A DNA stretch of 10,087 bases from an uncultured Ruminococcus sp. (GCA_951800855.1 CATOLC010000026.1:1-10087); one strand, 5' to 3'. Shown: positions 1 through 7,674, counted from the stretch's first letter. The notes: a model not told the origin generated them from the letters alone. Numbers and translations are program-made.

Positions 1-173
1 ACACTACATACCTCCTCTTCGCAGAAAATCTAAATGTTTCTTTCGTTCTCTTGATACCTCCAAATCTGTTTTTTAAATTTTTGTTTCTTCCTTTAACGAT
101 TTTGCTTTGGCCAAATTTCTTCATCCTGCTTGCAACTCTTCTTTTTCCCTCTCTGATTTTGTATAAATCATCG

Positions 174-269
174 TTATTTGGCACTCCCTCTTTTGCATCT
201 GTAATGCTGCTTTCCCTTTACCGTTCCATTCTTTTGATATTCTTTGCATTTACATTTTGGACATCTCAT
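174..269 (-). pseudogene. IS1/InsA-like transposase N-terminal remnant (zinc ribbon)
   Basis: A minus-strand reading frame starts at ATG 269 behind a good SD (AGAGGTGA, six bases upstream) and stops after 31 codons. The peptide begins MRCPKCKCKEYQKNG and continues to HYRCK, which matches the zinc-ribbon start of InsA-type transposases (CPKC, a short KNG turn, GKQxYRC). The normal continuation would be a second CxxC-type half and a helix-turn-helix. Here RCK is followed by RGSAK and a stop, so the second metal-binding half is lost and the gene is dead. The minus strand beyond it (173-1) stays open in another frame to the window edge, but I recognise no catalytic domain there. The family call rests on a short motif; other zinc-ribbon transposases such as IS1595 types remain possible. 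Confidence 0.55.
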
Positions 270-324
270 TTCTAATCACCTCTGGATTAGTTTTCCCCAA
301 TTTCCTATCTATTTTTGCACTGCC

Positions 325-345
325 ATTTAGGGGAGTGTCCAAATC
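325..345 (-). repeat. Possible terminal end of the IS remnant
   Basis: About 60-75 bases upstream of the transposase start lies, read on the minus strand, TTTGGACACTCCCCTAAATG. The G+C-rich block in A+T-rich surroundings, at the distance where an IS terminal inverted repeat usually sits, suggests the outer end of the element. The partner end is not in the window, so this is inference. Confidence 0.25.
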
Positions 346-421
346 AAAGATAAGGGATAAAAAGTACGTTCTTAAAGCATTTTTGCATTAAGTGAGGCTC
401 ATATTACCTCAGAGTCACAAT

Positions 422-450
422 TTGCAAAAAACAATAAAAAGGTTTACTAT
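422..450 (+). promoter_or_regulatory. Candidate sigma-A promoter for the 506 gene
   Basis: TTGCAA (422-427) and TACTAT (445-450) are separated by 17 bases. Each box matches the consensus at four of six positions. Just downstream an imperfect dyad (AATTAAT at 458-464, CAATTG at 468-473, ATTAATT at 476-482) covers the expected transcription start and could be an operator, although such A+T palindromes also arise by chance. A short hairpin TGAGG/CCTCA (393-397 with 407-411) lies upstream. Confidence 0.35.
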
Positions 451-505
451 TTAAAGCAATTAATATACAATTGTGATTAATTAGACAAAAGAAAGGATGA
501 TACAT

Positions 506-1177
506 ATGCCAGATTTACGACCTGCACTAAATAATTTATATAGTGCGTTGTTGGAAGACTCTGAAGATAATGTTAAAAGGAAATATATAGATGCTAGAGA
601 TGCACTATTTGATATGTACAAAGATGTAGATGGAAGAATTACTAACGAAATAGATGCTTGCAAGTTCGGCACATTACAACGCTGCTTGATGACTGTTATA
701 GCTGCACCCGATATTGATAAACGTAGAGATAATATTTGTAGCGCTATTACTAGCATAAACTCTTTTAAAAGGCATTTTGTGGGAAGGCAGGCTAAAGTTT
801 TAGATTTTTTAAGAAAAGTAGAACGAAATATTAATCGAACTAAATTTTTCGCTGGAATAATATTAGAAGGATTAGAAGAGAACACTCAGGGGAATTGGGA
901 TAGAACTAATTTTTACTATAATAATCGCCTTTTGGCTTTAGAAAATGAAGCTTGGCGACAGCTTGCCAGGGAAATCAGACAGAGGGAAGCACGTGGAGCG
1001 TCAGCCATCTTGGACGGGGACCACGATTTGGACGATGAAGTATACTCAGATGGCACGATGCCTTTGACCGATATGGATAAAACCGAAATAATGAACTATG
1101 TAAACGAAGTTGGAGTTACTGATGCCGAACGTGATGAATACCGAAATTGGAGATCGAACCAGAATCGTAGGTCTTGA
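506..1177 (+). CDS. Hypothetical protein, 223 aa, helical and soluble
   Basis: I do not recognise this protein. ATG 506 is preferred over the in-frame ATG 497 because the SD (AAAGGA, 492-497) overlaps ATG 497 but is eight bases from ATG 506. The protein has no signal peptide and no membrane segment. It looks mainly alpha-helical, with charged heptad-like stretches (residues about 90-125 and 140-165), an acidic segment DGDHDLDDE near residue 170, and a basic Arg/Asn-rich C-terminus. Nearly half of the arginines use CGN codons by hand count, whereas the germination genes downstream seem to lean towards AGA/AGG; with the IS remnant beside it this hints at acquired DNA. The next gene, 177 bases downstream, has its own promoter, so the two need not form one operon. 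Existence as a gene is well supported by the SD and a long open frame; function is unknown. Confidence 0.7.
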   Translation: MPDLRPALNNLYSALLEDSEDNVKRKYIDARDALFDMYKDVDGRITNEIDACKFGTLQRCLMTVIAAPDIDKRRDNICSAITSINSFKRHFVGRQAKVLDFLRKVERNINRTKFFAGIILEGLEENTQGNWDRTNFYYNNRLLALENEAWRQLAREIRQREARGASAILDGDHDLDDEVYSDGTMPLTDMDKTEIMNYVNEVGVTDAERDEYRNWRSNQNRRS

Positions 1178-1292
1178 TGATTTTCCCCATAATTGGTTAT
1201 TTATTGAGTACTTGCTTCGGACTTTGTGGACAAGCATAAGAAGCCAACAAAGAAAAAATAATATAAAAATTTTAACTATTCCAACAAAAATA

Positions 1293-1321
1293 TCGACATT
1301 AGCACAAAAATTAAGCATAAT
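1293..1321 (+). promoter_or_regulatory. Sigma-A-type promoter for the 1355 gene
   Basis: TCGACA (1293-1298) and CATAAT (1316-1321) are separated by exactly 17 bases; each box matches the consensus at five of six positions. Transcription would begin near 1328, giving a leader of about 27 bases that contains the SD. The stretch 1178-1292 before it shows nothing else I can name. Confidence 0.5.
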
Positions 1322-1354
1322 ATATATGAAAAACATTTAAAGGAGAGATGAACA

Positions 1355-1645
1355 ATGGTACAAGCTGGATTTTGTAAAGACAAAACGGGAAAAGAAAGGA
1401 TAGGCTTTGCCGTGTTGGATGGCTCCAATCCTGTGGAGTTTTTCGAAGATAATGGAGATGAAAAGCTTAATCCATTTAAGAGTGCAGGAACTTTTGAAAA
1501 GGAGTATAAGGAAATTAAAAAGAAGACCCCGGAGGCGGCAAAAGCGTTAGTGGAAAAATTCAAAAGGAAATATGAATTTAGGGCAGGACCTATAGCAGCA
1601 GAATTGGAGAAAATAAAAAAAGCTCAAAAAAATAAACAACGGTAA
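1355..1645 (+). CDS. Small Lys/Glu-rich hypothetical protein, 96 aa
   Basis: Not recognised. The start ATG 1355 follows a strong SD (AAAGGAGAG, 1339-1347) at normal spacing, and a good promoter lies just upstream. The first 45 residues look beta-rich (GFAVLDGSNPVEFFED), while residues 50-96 are strongly charged and helical (EKEYKEIKKKTPEAAKALVEKFKRKYEF), ending in a basic KKAQKNKQR tail. There is no signal peptide or membrane segment. The charge pattern would suit a small nucleic-acid-binding or partner-binding protein, but that is only a guess. Its neighbours are the unknown 223-aa gene upstream and the amidase downstream; the hairpin at 1681-1706 may separate it from the amidase. Confidence 0.7.
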   Translation: MVQAGFCKDKTGKERIGFAVLDGSNPVEFFEDNGDEKLNPFKSAGTFEKEYKEIKKKTPEAAKALVEKFKRKYEFRAGPIAAELEKIKKAQKNKQR

Positions 1646-1680
1646 TTTTCATATGATTTTACTTTAGGATAGGAATAAAA

Positions 1681-1706
1681 GAAAAGTTTCAATCAAAAAA
1701 CTTTTC
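1681..1706 (+). terminator. Weak A+T-rich hairpin after the 96-aa gene
   Basis: GAAAAGTTT (1681-1689) and AAACTTTTC (1698-1706) form a perfect nine-pair stem with an eight-base loop, 36 bases after the stop codon. No clear U-run follows on the plus strand, so termination would be weak at best. A second near-palindrome, TTATTTTA/TAAAATAA with one spacer base, lies at 1742-1758. Confidence 0.3.
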
Positions 1707-1766
1707 AAAATATGGTAAATAGAAGAATACCTTATTTTTGGTTATTTTATTAAAATAAAGAATATT

Positions 1767-1804
1767 CACTCCTTTGCTTACTTATATATTTAAGTGAAGG
1801 AGTG
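1767..1804 (+). promoter_or_regulatory. Hairpin enclosing the amidase ribosome-binding site
   Basis: CACTCCTT (1767-1774) is the exact complement of AAGGAGTG (1797-1804), which is the SD of the amidase gene. An inner stem ACTTA/TAAGT (1780-1784 with 1791-1795) would stack inside it. In a transcript starting upstream of 1767 the SD would be paired; a transcript starting inside the loop would leave it free. This could couple translation to the choice of promoter. The pairing is seen directly; any regulatory use is inferred. Confidence 0.5.
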
Positions 1805-1810
1805 ATTAAT

Positions 1811-2377
1811 TTGGCGATAAAAATATTCATAGATCAAGGGCACAATCCATCCGGAGTAAACGCTGGAGCTGAGGGGTTTGGACTTCGTGAACAGGATATA
1901 ACATATAATGTAGGGGCTTATCTTGCTGACATTTTGGCATCTAATCCAAACTTTGAAGTCAGGACCTCCCGAACATCTCCGGACCAAATACTAGGGACTA
2001 GCAATTCTACAAGCCTTGAGGCGCGCGTAAATATGGCTAATTCTTGGCCAGCTAATTATTTTATAAGTATCCATGCTAATGCGAATGAAAACCCCGCAAT
2101 AAATGGTACGGAAGTTTATGTTTATCAGGAATACAGCCAGGGATACTATATGGCTGAAAATATTTTAAATTCTATAGTTGCGAGGGTGGGGACAAAGGAC
2201 AACGGCGTAAGGGTTAGACCTTCCCTATATGTGCTCAGAAAGACGCAAATGCCTGCTGCTTTAGTTGAACTAGCGTACATAACAAATCCTAATGATGCTC
2301 AGAAACTTAGGGATGATCAATATCAATTTGCTTATGCTATATATGAAGGACTCCTTGATTATTTTGGGTTAAGATAA
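1811..2377 (+). CDS. N-acetylmuramoyl-L-alanine amidase (Amidase_3)
   Basis: A zinc amidase that cuts the bond between N-acetylmuramic acid and L-alanine in peptidoglycan. TTG 1811 is chosen because the SD AAGGAGTG (1797-1804) overlaps the in-frame GTG 1802 but is correctly spaced for TTG, giving 188 aa. The Amidase_3 fold fills the whole protein: zinc ligands His11 (in IDQGHN), Glu27 (in LREQD) and His88 (in SIHANAN), and catalytic Glu153 (in LVELAYITN) are all present. There is no signal peptide, SPOR or other wall-binding domain, so it is a bare catalytic domain like those of spore-former amidases that act at mother-cell lysis or on cortex (CwlC/CwlD relatives). A lytic enzyme of prophage origin is the alternative, but no holin or phage genes are nearby. 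It is convergent with ytaF, overlapping by nine bases. Confidence 0.88.
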   Translation: MAIKIFIDQGHNPSGVNAGAEGFGLREQDITYNVGAYLADILASNPNFEVRTSRTSPDQILGTSNSTSLEARVNMANSWPANYFISIHANANENPAINGTEVYVYQEYSQGYYMAENILNSIVARVGTKDNGVRVRPSLYVLRKTQMPAALVELAYITNPNDAQKLRDDQYQFAYAIYEGLLDYFGLR

Positions 2378-3013
2378 TTTAAGAAATGCTAAAATCATGA
2401 GCATAGCTCCGCTAAGCCAGGATAGATTAAAAGATGTTTTTTCAGCTATTTTGTTACCTAAAAAGCATCCAAGCATAACGGCTAGCATGTCTGAAACAAG
2501 AGAAAATGCAACTATCTGTAGACTATTTGCATTGGCGAGAGCTGCTCCAAAACCCACAGCGAGACCATCCAGAGATAAAGCTACCGACAAAGATGATGCT
2601 TCTCTTAGTTTTAAAACTTTATCTGAATTTATTTTAGCTTGCTCTTTTTTGATTCCCATATTTATATCAAATGCTATTCCCATAAATGAGATCTTCATAT
2701 TTTTTGTAAAATTTTCTTTTTTTTCAGAAATCCACGACACAATACTTTCTCCGGTTTTTGTTAAACCTAAAATAAACAATATTAAAAAACAAATTATGTG
2801 AGTAACTGTTTCAGGGATAAAATTACTTATTAATGAACCAAAAAATAGTGAAATTGCCAAGATAGAGCTACAAATTACGTTAATTGCAGTTACGGAAGAG
2901 AATGGAATTTTTACTTTATTTGCCCCATAGGCAAAACTTGCAACAAATGCATCCATGGATAGTGCAGTGACTATCATTATAGACTCCAAAACTGTAAAAA
3001 GTACTCCATTCAA
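2369..3013 (-). CDS. ytaF: Sporulation membrane protein YtaF (MntP/DUF204-like)
   Basis: A polytopic membrane protein of the YtaF family, related to the MntP manganese exporters and found in spore-formers; its transported substrate is not established. TTG 3013 is the likely start (214 aa): the SD AGAGGTGA overlaps the in-frame GTG 3022 but is well placed for TTG. Two homologous halves, each opening with an Asp-bearing helix (ALSMDAFVASFAYG around Asp21 and ALSLDGLAVGFGAAL around Asp149), surround a hydrophilic loop at about residues 92-135 (EKKENFTKNMK through INSDKVLKLRE). This duplicated Asp motif is the hallmark of the MntP-like fold. About six membrane segments are visible. It faces away from the germination operon and shares the 3014-3245 intergenic region with it, so both may be expressed during sporulation. 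No terminator separates it from the convergent amidase. Confidence 0.85.
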   Translation of the reverse strand: MNGVLFTVLESIMIVTALSMDAFVASFAYGANKVKIPFSSVTAINVICSSILAISLFFGSLISNFIPETVTHIICFLILFILGLTKTGESIVSWISEKKENFTKNMKISFMGIAFDINMGIKKEQAKINSDKVLKLREASSLSVALSLDGLAVGFGAALANANSLQIVAFSLVSDMLAVMLGCFLGNKIAEKTSFNLSWLSGAMLMILAFLKLS

Positions 3014-3245
3014 GAAAATCACCTCTTTTCCTCTAAATTCTAATAAATATTTTATTCATCATAACAAAAGGGGTTACACATTTTCTGATAGAGCGAAAAA
3101 GTTATAATAAAATATCTTTTGATTTGTTACAAGCTAATGGATATTTATAGCTTTAATTAGTGCGCTTAAAACTGATTTAAGAATATTTTTTGGGATTTTG
3201 GGAAAAATTAACCTGAGTAAAACCCAGATAAAGGAGGAGGAAGTT

Positions 3246-4802
3246 TTGGTTAATATTATCAAAAAATTCATAAGAAATTATGAATCTAATCAAAAAGAAA
3301 AAGAAAAAAAAGAAAAAAAGCCTCAAAAAAAGGAATTTATTTCAAGCTCATTAACACAAAGCTTATCTTTTTTTAAAAATAAGTTTGGCAAAAGTGAGGA
3401 TTTAACCATTAGAAAATTGGAGATAATGGATTTAGAGAGTGCAATTATAACCATGGCAGGTCTTGTCAATAAGGAAACTTTAGGCAATAACGTTATGAAC
3501 AGAATTTCGGCCGATATGCAGTTTAATGGTACACCAATAGAAAAATATGAATATCTAAGAGATAAGATTATTTCTTCTTGCGATATTGTACAGATATCTA
3601 CTTATGAAGATGCACTTTATATGGTTATGTCAGGTTTTGCTCTTGTTGTGATGGATGGCTGCGACAGAATGCTTGCAATTGGAGTACAAGGGTATAGTTC
3701 CAGAGGAATATCTGAACCCTCTTCCGAAGTTATGCAAAGAGGCTCCAGAGAAGGTTTTGTGGAGCCTTTAAGAATAAATATGACTATGATACGAAGAAGA
3801 ATAAAGAACCCTACTCTTAAGTTTGAAACTTCAAAAGTAGGGAACATAAGCAAGACAGAAATATGTTTTTGCTACATGGAGGACAAGGTTTCTTCAGACA
3901 TTTTAGAGAAAGTTAAATATAAAATACAGCAGATAGACCTTGAGACAATTATGGCTGCAGGATATGTTATGCCGTATCTTGAAGAAGAGAATGATTTATC
4001 GCTTTTCAGTAGCATAGGAATGACAGAACGCCCCGATACAGTTTGTGGTAAGCTTGCCGAAGGCAGAATTGCGATTATAATTGACGGGACTCCAAATGTG
4101 CTGATAGTTCCATATCTTTTTACGGAATATTTCCAGAGTATGGATGATTATGCAATACGCCCTTATTTTGCCACTCTTTCACGTTTAATCAAGTATATGG
4201 GCTTTTTAATAGCTTCTCTTTTACCAGGACTTTATGTTGGAATCGGTACTTTTAATCCAGAGCTTTTGCCTGGACCGCTTCTAAATAAAGTAGCTATCTC
4301 AGTTGGGTCAACCCCCTTTTCTCTCTTATTTGAAACGCTTTTAATTCATTTCTTTTATGAGCTCATGCGAGAGGCCGGCCTCAGGCTACCAAAACCTTTA
4401 GGACATGCAGTAAGCATTATGGGAGGGTTAGTGATAGGGGACACTGCAATAAAAGCAGGCTTGATTGGTGCACCTACTCTTATGGTGGTGGCTCTTACTG
4501 CTTTGTCTTCATATGTAATTCCGAATTTATATGAGCCTATTGCGATGCTCCGGCTTTTATTTATTGTTGCAGGAGGAATTATGGGAATATGGGGAGTGAT
4601 GATTTTGTTTGCTGCAGGGCTTGTTAATATTTGTGCTAAATCCAACTACGGTGTGCCGTTTACTGCACCGATTTCTCCGTTTAGTACTTTCGGCATGAGA
4701 GATGTATTTATACGTGCCGGCTGGAAAATACTTGCTATGAAAGACAGTACGGTACAGTATATGCCAGGGGCTCACCCTAAAAGGACGAAGGAGAAGGTAT
4801 AA
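3246..4802 (+). CDS. gerKA: Spore germination receptor subunit A (GerA family)
   Basis: The A subunit of a Ger-type nutrient receptor in the inner spore membrane. TTG 3246 is chosen over TTG 3198 because a very strong SD (AAAGGAGGAGG, 3230-3240) sits five bases before it; this gives 518 aa, normal for the family. The N-terminal cytosolic half (about 1-315) starts with a Lys/Glu stretch (NQKEKEKKEKK) and carries the conserved segment EPSSEVMQRGSREGFVEP (about 157-174) and the family motif ERPD (261-264). Five membrane segments follow (roughly 317-336, 355-373, 389-409, 410-427, 436-459), then a short polar tail. Start of a three-gene operon; subunit B begins two bases after the stop. Promoter not identified: a forespore sigma-G site is expected from family knowledge but I could not place one. 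The symbol marks the family; which paralogue it is, and its germinant, cannot be told. Confidence 0.93.
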   Translation: MVNIIKKFIRNYESNQKEKEKKEKKPQKKEFISSSLTQSLSFFKNKFGKSEDLTIRKLEIMDLESAIITMAGLVNKETLGNNVMNRISADMQFNGTPIEKYEYLRDKIISSCDIVQISTYEDALYMVMSGFALVVMDGCDRMLAIGVQGYSSRGISEPSSEVMQRGSREGFVEPLRINMTMIRRRIKNPTLKFETSKVGNISKTEICFCYMEDKVSSDILEKVKYKIQQIDLETIMAAGYVMPYLEEENDLSLFSSIGMTERPDTVCGKLAEGRIAIIIDGTPNVLIVPYLFTEYFQSMDDYAIRPYFATLSRLIKYMGFLIASLLPGLYVGIGTFNPELLPGPLLNKVAISVGSTPFSLLFETLLIHFFYELMREAGLRLPKPLGHAVSIMGGLVIGDTAIKAGLIGAPTLMVVALTALSSYVIPNLYEPIAMLRLLFIVAGGIMGIWGVMILFAAGLVNICAKSNYGVPFTAPISPFSTFGMRDVFIRAGWKILAMKDSTVQYMPGAHPKRTKEKV

Positions 4803-4804
4803 TT

Positions 4805-5902
4805 ATGGGAAAAAGGTTGATTATATCAGTACCACAGATGTTTTCAATGCTTTTTATAAGCAGGCTGGTAGTTGAAACTACTTATAGTGCAATTATGTCC
4901 CAAGGAAATAACATATTGGACCATATACTTTCCGCCGGGACAGCATTTTTTATTGTGTTTTTGCTGATTTTACCTATTTATTTTTTATTTAATATGGATA
5001 ATTCCATGGATGTTCTGGATAATTCTTACGAGCTACTGGGAAAAACAGGAAATTTAGTTTCGGGACTTTATGCGCTGTATTTTTTATTTACTTGTGTTCA
5101 TACTGTTGCACTTTTTAAGATTTTCTTATCAAATGTAATAAATCCTCCGGTTTCCACAGAAGTCCTTTTGACCACAATGGTAATTGCTGCGAGCTACGGT
5201 GCATATAAAGGGGTTGAAGGTTTAGCGAGGACATCTGGTGTAATTTTATTTTTCATGATAATTTCAATGATATTTATTGGGATTTCGCTTTTCGATCAAA
5301 TAGACTGCTTAAATTTCCCCCCATTTTTATATCAGGGCACACAATCTTTCGAAGGTGGCCTTATGTACATGATTTCTCGGTCATCTTGTATTCCAGCAAT
5401 GGCAATTTTATTTCCTATGGCAAAAGGAAACTTAAAAAAAGGAATATTTATTTGGAATTTAGGTATTTATGCTTTGATTTCTGTCGTGATTTTACTGATG
5501 GTTGGCTCTATGGGAGACTTTTTACAAACTCAGCTTTTCCCTGTTTATACGGCTGGAAGTATTGCTAAAATTGGATCTTTAGAACATTTAGACGCCTTGT
5601 ATTTAGGGATATGGACGATGGGAATATTCATAAAACTTTCGCTGTTTTTTATGCTTTCAGGAGAATGTGTGAAGAAATTCGCTGGAGAAAAATTAGGACG
5701 GTTCTTTGTGCTGGTATTTGGATTTATTATGATATTTTTTGGAATATTTTTAAACAAAAATGCCATTTCATCTGGTATTTTCAGCTCACCTTTCTTACTG
5801 GGCTCAATGCTGTTAGTGGGAGTTGTGGTCCCTTTAGCTTTAATTATTTTAAAAAAATTAAAAACAGAAAAATTAAGTATAGAAGGGAAAGAAAAACAAT
5901 GA
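4805..5902 (+). CDS. gerKB: Spore germination receptor subunit B (spore permease)
   Basis: The B subunit of the germinant receptor, a member of the spore permease family within the APC transporter superfamily, thought to carry the germinant-binding pocket. It has 365 aa, the usual length, and is almost wholly hydrophobic, with about ten membrane segments; the first starts near residue 8 (SVPQMFSMLFISRLVVE) and the last ends near 352 before a basic tail (KKLKTEKLSIEGKEKQ). The ATG lies two bases after the A-subunit stop, with its SD (AAGGAGAAGG, 4789-4798) inside the A gene, so the two are translated together. Its own stop overlaps the start of subunit C. No frameshift or missing segment is visible, so the receptor looks intact. 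Confidence 0.93.
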   Translation: MGKRLIISVPQMFSMLFISRLVVETTYSAIMSQGNNILDHILSAGTAFFIVFLLILPIYFLFNMDNSMDVLDNSYELLGKTGNLVSGLYALYFLFTCVHTVALFKIFLSNVINPPVSTEVLLTTMVIAASYGAYKGVEGLARTSGVILFFMIISMIFIGISLFDQIDCLNFPPFLYQGTQSFEGGLMYMISRSSCIPAMAILFPMAKGNLKKGIFIWNLGIYALISVVILLMVGSMGDFLQTQLFPVYTAGSIAKIGSLEHLDALYLGIWTMGIFIKLSLFFMLSGECVKKFAGEKLGRFFVLVFGFIMIFFGIFLNKNAISSGIFSSPFLLGSMLLVGVVVPLALIILKKLKTEKLSIEGKEKQ

Positions 5903-7089
5903 AGACTAAAAAGATAGCTGTATTTTTTTTATCTGTGTCAATCTTTTTTATGAGTGGTTGCTCTAGGACTGTACAGCTTCATGAACGAATGGTTATTCAA
6001 GGGATTGGAGTAGATTTAGCTGAAAATGGGTATAAAGTTACTATCCAGGCTCTCGATTTTAAAAATTCCCAAGGGGGAACCGAACCGTCTGTAAAATTAA
6101 TAGAATTAAAAGGGAAATCTTTGCTAGAAGCCCTGGAAAATTCTAAAAAACAAAGCGGACTTATTCCAATGTATTCGCAAAATTTGGTTTTAATTGTGGG
6201 GAAAAGCCTTGCGACCTCAGGAATGGATAATTTTTTGGATTTTTTTATACGTCATTATGAGGCAAGACCTACTGTAAAGGTTTGTGTTTCCGAAACAGAT
6301 GCAGCTCAGGTTCTGTCCCTAAAAAGAGAAGAAAAAAACATTCAGGCTAAGGAAATAAGCGATTTGATTCCGGAGAGTTTACATTCGGATGTAATGCATT
6401 TTGTAGGAAGTCTTCATGGAAAAACGTCAGACCCTTATTGTGCGTATTTGAGTATACAGAATAATGGTAAAGAAAATATAACTCCGGGCAAAAACCAGAG
6501 TGAAGACGAAGGCGATAACAGTAGTGAACAGGACACAAAAAATGGGACAGAAAGTCAGGAAGAAAACAATGAAGAGTTATTGAGTATGACTGGAATTGCT
6601 TTTTTTTCTGGGGACAAAATGTTAGGGGTCGAAACTCAAAATGGTTTTTTAGGGGCACTTGCCGTTAAAGGGATACAAGGATTAGGTGTATATAATATCC
6701 ATTCGGAAAATTTAGGAGACATTTCTCTGGATATAGTCAAAACAAAAAGTAAAATTAGCGTAAATACAAATGAAAAGAGGTTTTATATTGATATTGAGTT
6801 AGGAACAAATGCTCTTGAAGTGACGCCGAATCAGGGAGCAAATATAGGAAAGGCTGAGCAGGAACAGATAGAAAAACAGCTTGACGATGAGATAAAATTG
6901 ATTTGCGAGCAAACTATTAGGAAATTAATAAATTTAAACAGTGACATCTTTAGGTTCCAAAAAGTAATTTTAAACTCTGATCCAAAATATTTTCAGAACC
7001 ATAATGAAAATTTAAAAGAAATACTTAAAGAATTTGACTATATAGTAAATGTGAAATCCTCGCTTTCTATAACTGGAACGGAAATTTAG
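5899..7089 (+). CDS. gerKC: Spore germination lipoprotein, Ger(x)C family
   Basis: The C subunit of the germinant receptor, a lipoprotein on the outer face of the inner spore membrane. ATG 5899 overlaps the B-subunit stop as ATGA and has an SD (AGAAGGGAAAG, 5881-5891); the frame stays open further upstream only as a shadow of gerKB. Residues 1-20 are a lipoprotein signal (MKTKK, hydrophobic core, lipobox MSGC) with Cys21 as lipid anchor. The mature protein has the Ger(x)C layout: an N-terminal domain (about 25-185, with QGIGVDL and ALDF), a central domain, and a C-terminal domain with SDIFRF near 348 and the closing VNVKSSLSITGT strand. Between the first two domains is an acidic Gln/Asn/Glu linker (about 189-227) with no hydrophobic residues to speak of. 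Total 396 aa, normal for the family. Last gene of the operon. Confidence 0.93.
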   Translation: MKTKKIAVFFLSVSIFFMSGCSRTVQLHERMVIQGIGVDLAENGYKVTIQALDFKNSQGGTEPSVKLIELKGKSLLEALENSKKQSGLIPMYSQNLVLIVGKSLATSGMDNFLDFFIRHYEARPTVKVCVSETDAAQVLSLKREEKNIQAKEISDLIPESLHSDVMHFVGSLHGKTSDPYCAYLSIQNNGKENITPGKNQSEDEGDNSSEQDTKNGTESQEENNEELLSMTGIAFFSGDKMLGVETQNGFLGALAVKGIQGLGVYNIHSENLGDISLDIVKTKSKISVNTNEKRFYIDIELGTNALEVTPNQGANIGKAEQEQIEKQLDDEIKLICEQTIRKLINLNSDIFRFQKVILNSDPKYFQNHNENLKEILKEFDYIVNVKSSLSITGTEI

Positions 7090-7100
7090 AGTTTTTATAT

Positions 7101-7151
7101 ATTAAAAAGAGCAACATCCGACCCCAACAATACAGAGGTCGAGCGTTGCTC
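7101..7151 (-). terminator. Rho-independent terminator, possibly shared by convergent genes
   Basis: GAGCAAC (7109-7115) pairs with GTTGCTC (7145-7151), and an inner CGACC/GGTCG stem (7119-7123 with 7137-7141) adds five pairs. On the minus strand the hairpin is followed directly by TTTTTAAT (7108-7101), a proper U-tract for the 124-aa gene that ends at 7199. On the plus strand no U-run follows, but the hairpin lies 20 bases after the gerKC stop and may also end that operon. Confidence 0.75.
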
Positions 7152-7198
7152 CAATTATAAACAATTCATAGACTTTACTTTTGAAAAAGGCCTGTGAA

Positions 7199-7573
7199 CT
7201 ATTTTGGGGTTATCGCTGTCTTTGCTTTTGGTACCCATTTGGCACGGAGACCGGGATCTAATTCCCCCTCCTTTAGATAAACTATTTCGCCATTTACGGC
7301 CCCGAAGACCATCAATGCAGGATCTTGTTCTTGCTTTGTTGGAGATTTCTCAGAATACGCGACACATACTAATGAGTTATTTTGGCCATTTTGTTCCACA
7401 ATGTGAAAATTTTTCCACTTAAACAAATAATCATCATCCTGTATGCCTTTAGCCACTATTTTAAAGCTTTTGTCTTTTACTGTTGAACCTATGCTTGTGG
7501 GGTTATTAGTTTGCTGTAAATTTTTTCCCAAGCTGTCAATTACTGCTTTTTCCTTCTCATATTTTTCTGACAT
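7199..7573 (-). CDS. Hypothetical protein, 124 aa
   Basis: Not recognised. ATG 7573 has a good SD (GAAGGAA, six bases upstream). The sequence is soluble, with no signal peptide or membrane segment. Residues 1-25 are polar and helical; from about 30 to 110 it looks like an alternating beta domain (FKIVAKGI, FKWKNFHIVEQ, SLVCVAYSE, ALMVFGAVNGEIVYLKEGE), ending in a basic KAKTAITPK tail. It has its own transcription unit: a TTGACA-led promoter in the divergent region upstream and a terminator 48 bases downstream. It shares the 7574-7775 intergenic region with the 65-aa gene on the other strand, a layout often seen with co-regulated pairs, but neither protein resembles a known regulator or toxin. 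Confidence 0.7.
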   Translation of the reverse strand: MSEKYEKEKAVIDSLGKNLQQTNNPTSIGSTVKDKSFKIVAKGIQDDDYLFKWKNFHIVEQNGQNNSLVCVAYSEKSPTKQEQDPALMVFGAVNGEIVYLKEGELDPGLRAKWVPKAKTAITPK

Positions 7574-7633
7574 AACAAATTCCTTCTTTCTATAATAAAT
7601 ATATTTAAGTAGCTCTATCTAAGCCACTTGATA

Positions 7634-7674
<41 letters not shown>

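Noticed and set aside
51..275. Plus-strand hydrophobic 74-aa frame
   Set aside because: It lies opposite the transposase remnant, has no SD, and its Phe/Leu richness simply reflects a purine-rich opposite strand.
1046..1336. Minus-strand hydrophobic frame, possible small membrane protein
   Set aside because: Shadow of the 223-aa gene end and the A-rich intergenic region; no convincing start signal.
1110..1340. Plus-strand 76-aa frame overlapping the end of the 223-aa gene
   Set aside because: No SD, out of frame with the real gene, and it runs over the promoter of the next gene.
3124..3151. Promoter TTGTTA-N16-TATAGC before the germination operon
   Set aside because: Both boxes are weak, and a forespore sigma factor would be expected; I could not place a convincing sigma-G site in 3014-3245.
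5611..5898. Upstream extension of the gerKC frame
   Set aside because: It lies wholly within gerKB in another frame; the ATGA overlap, SD and lipoprotein signal fix the start at 5899.
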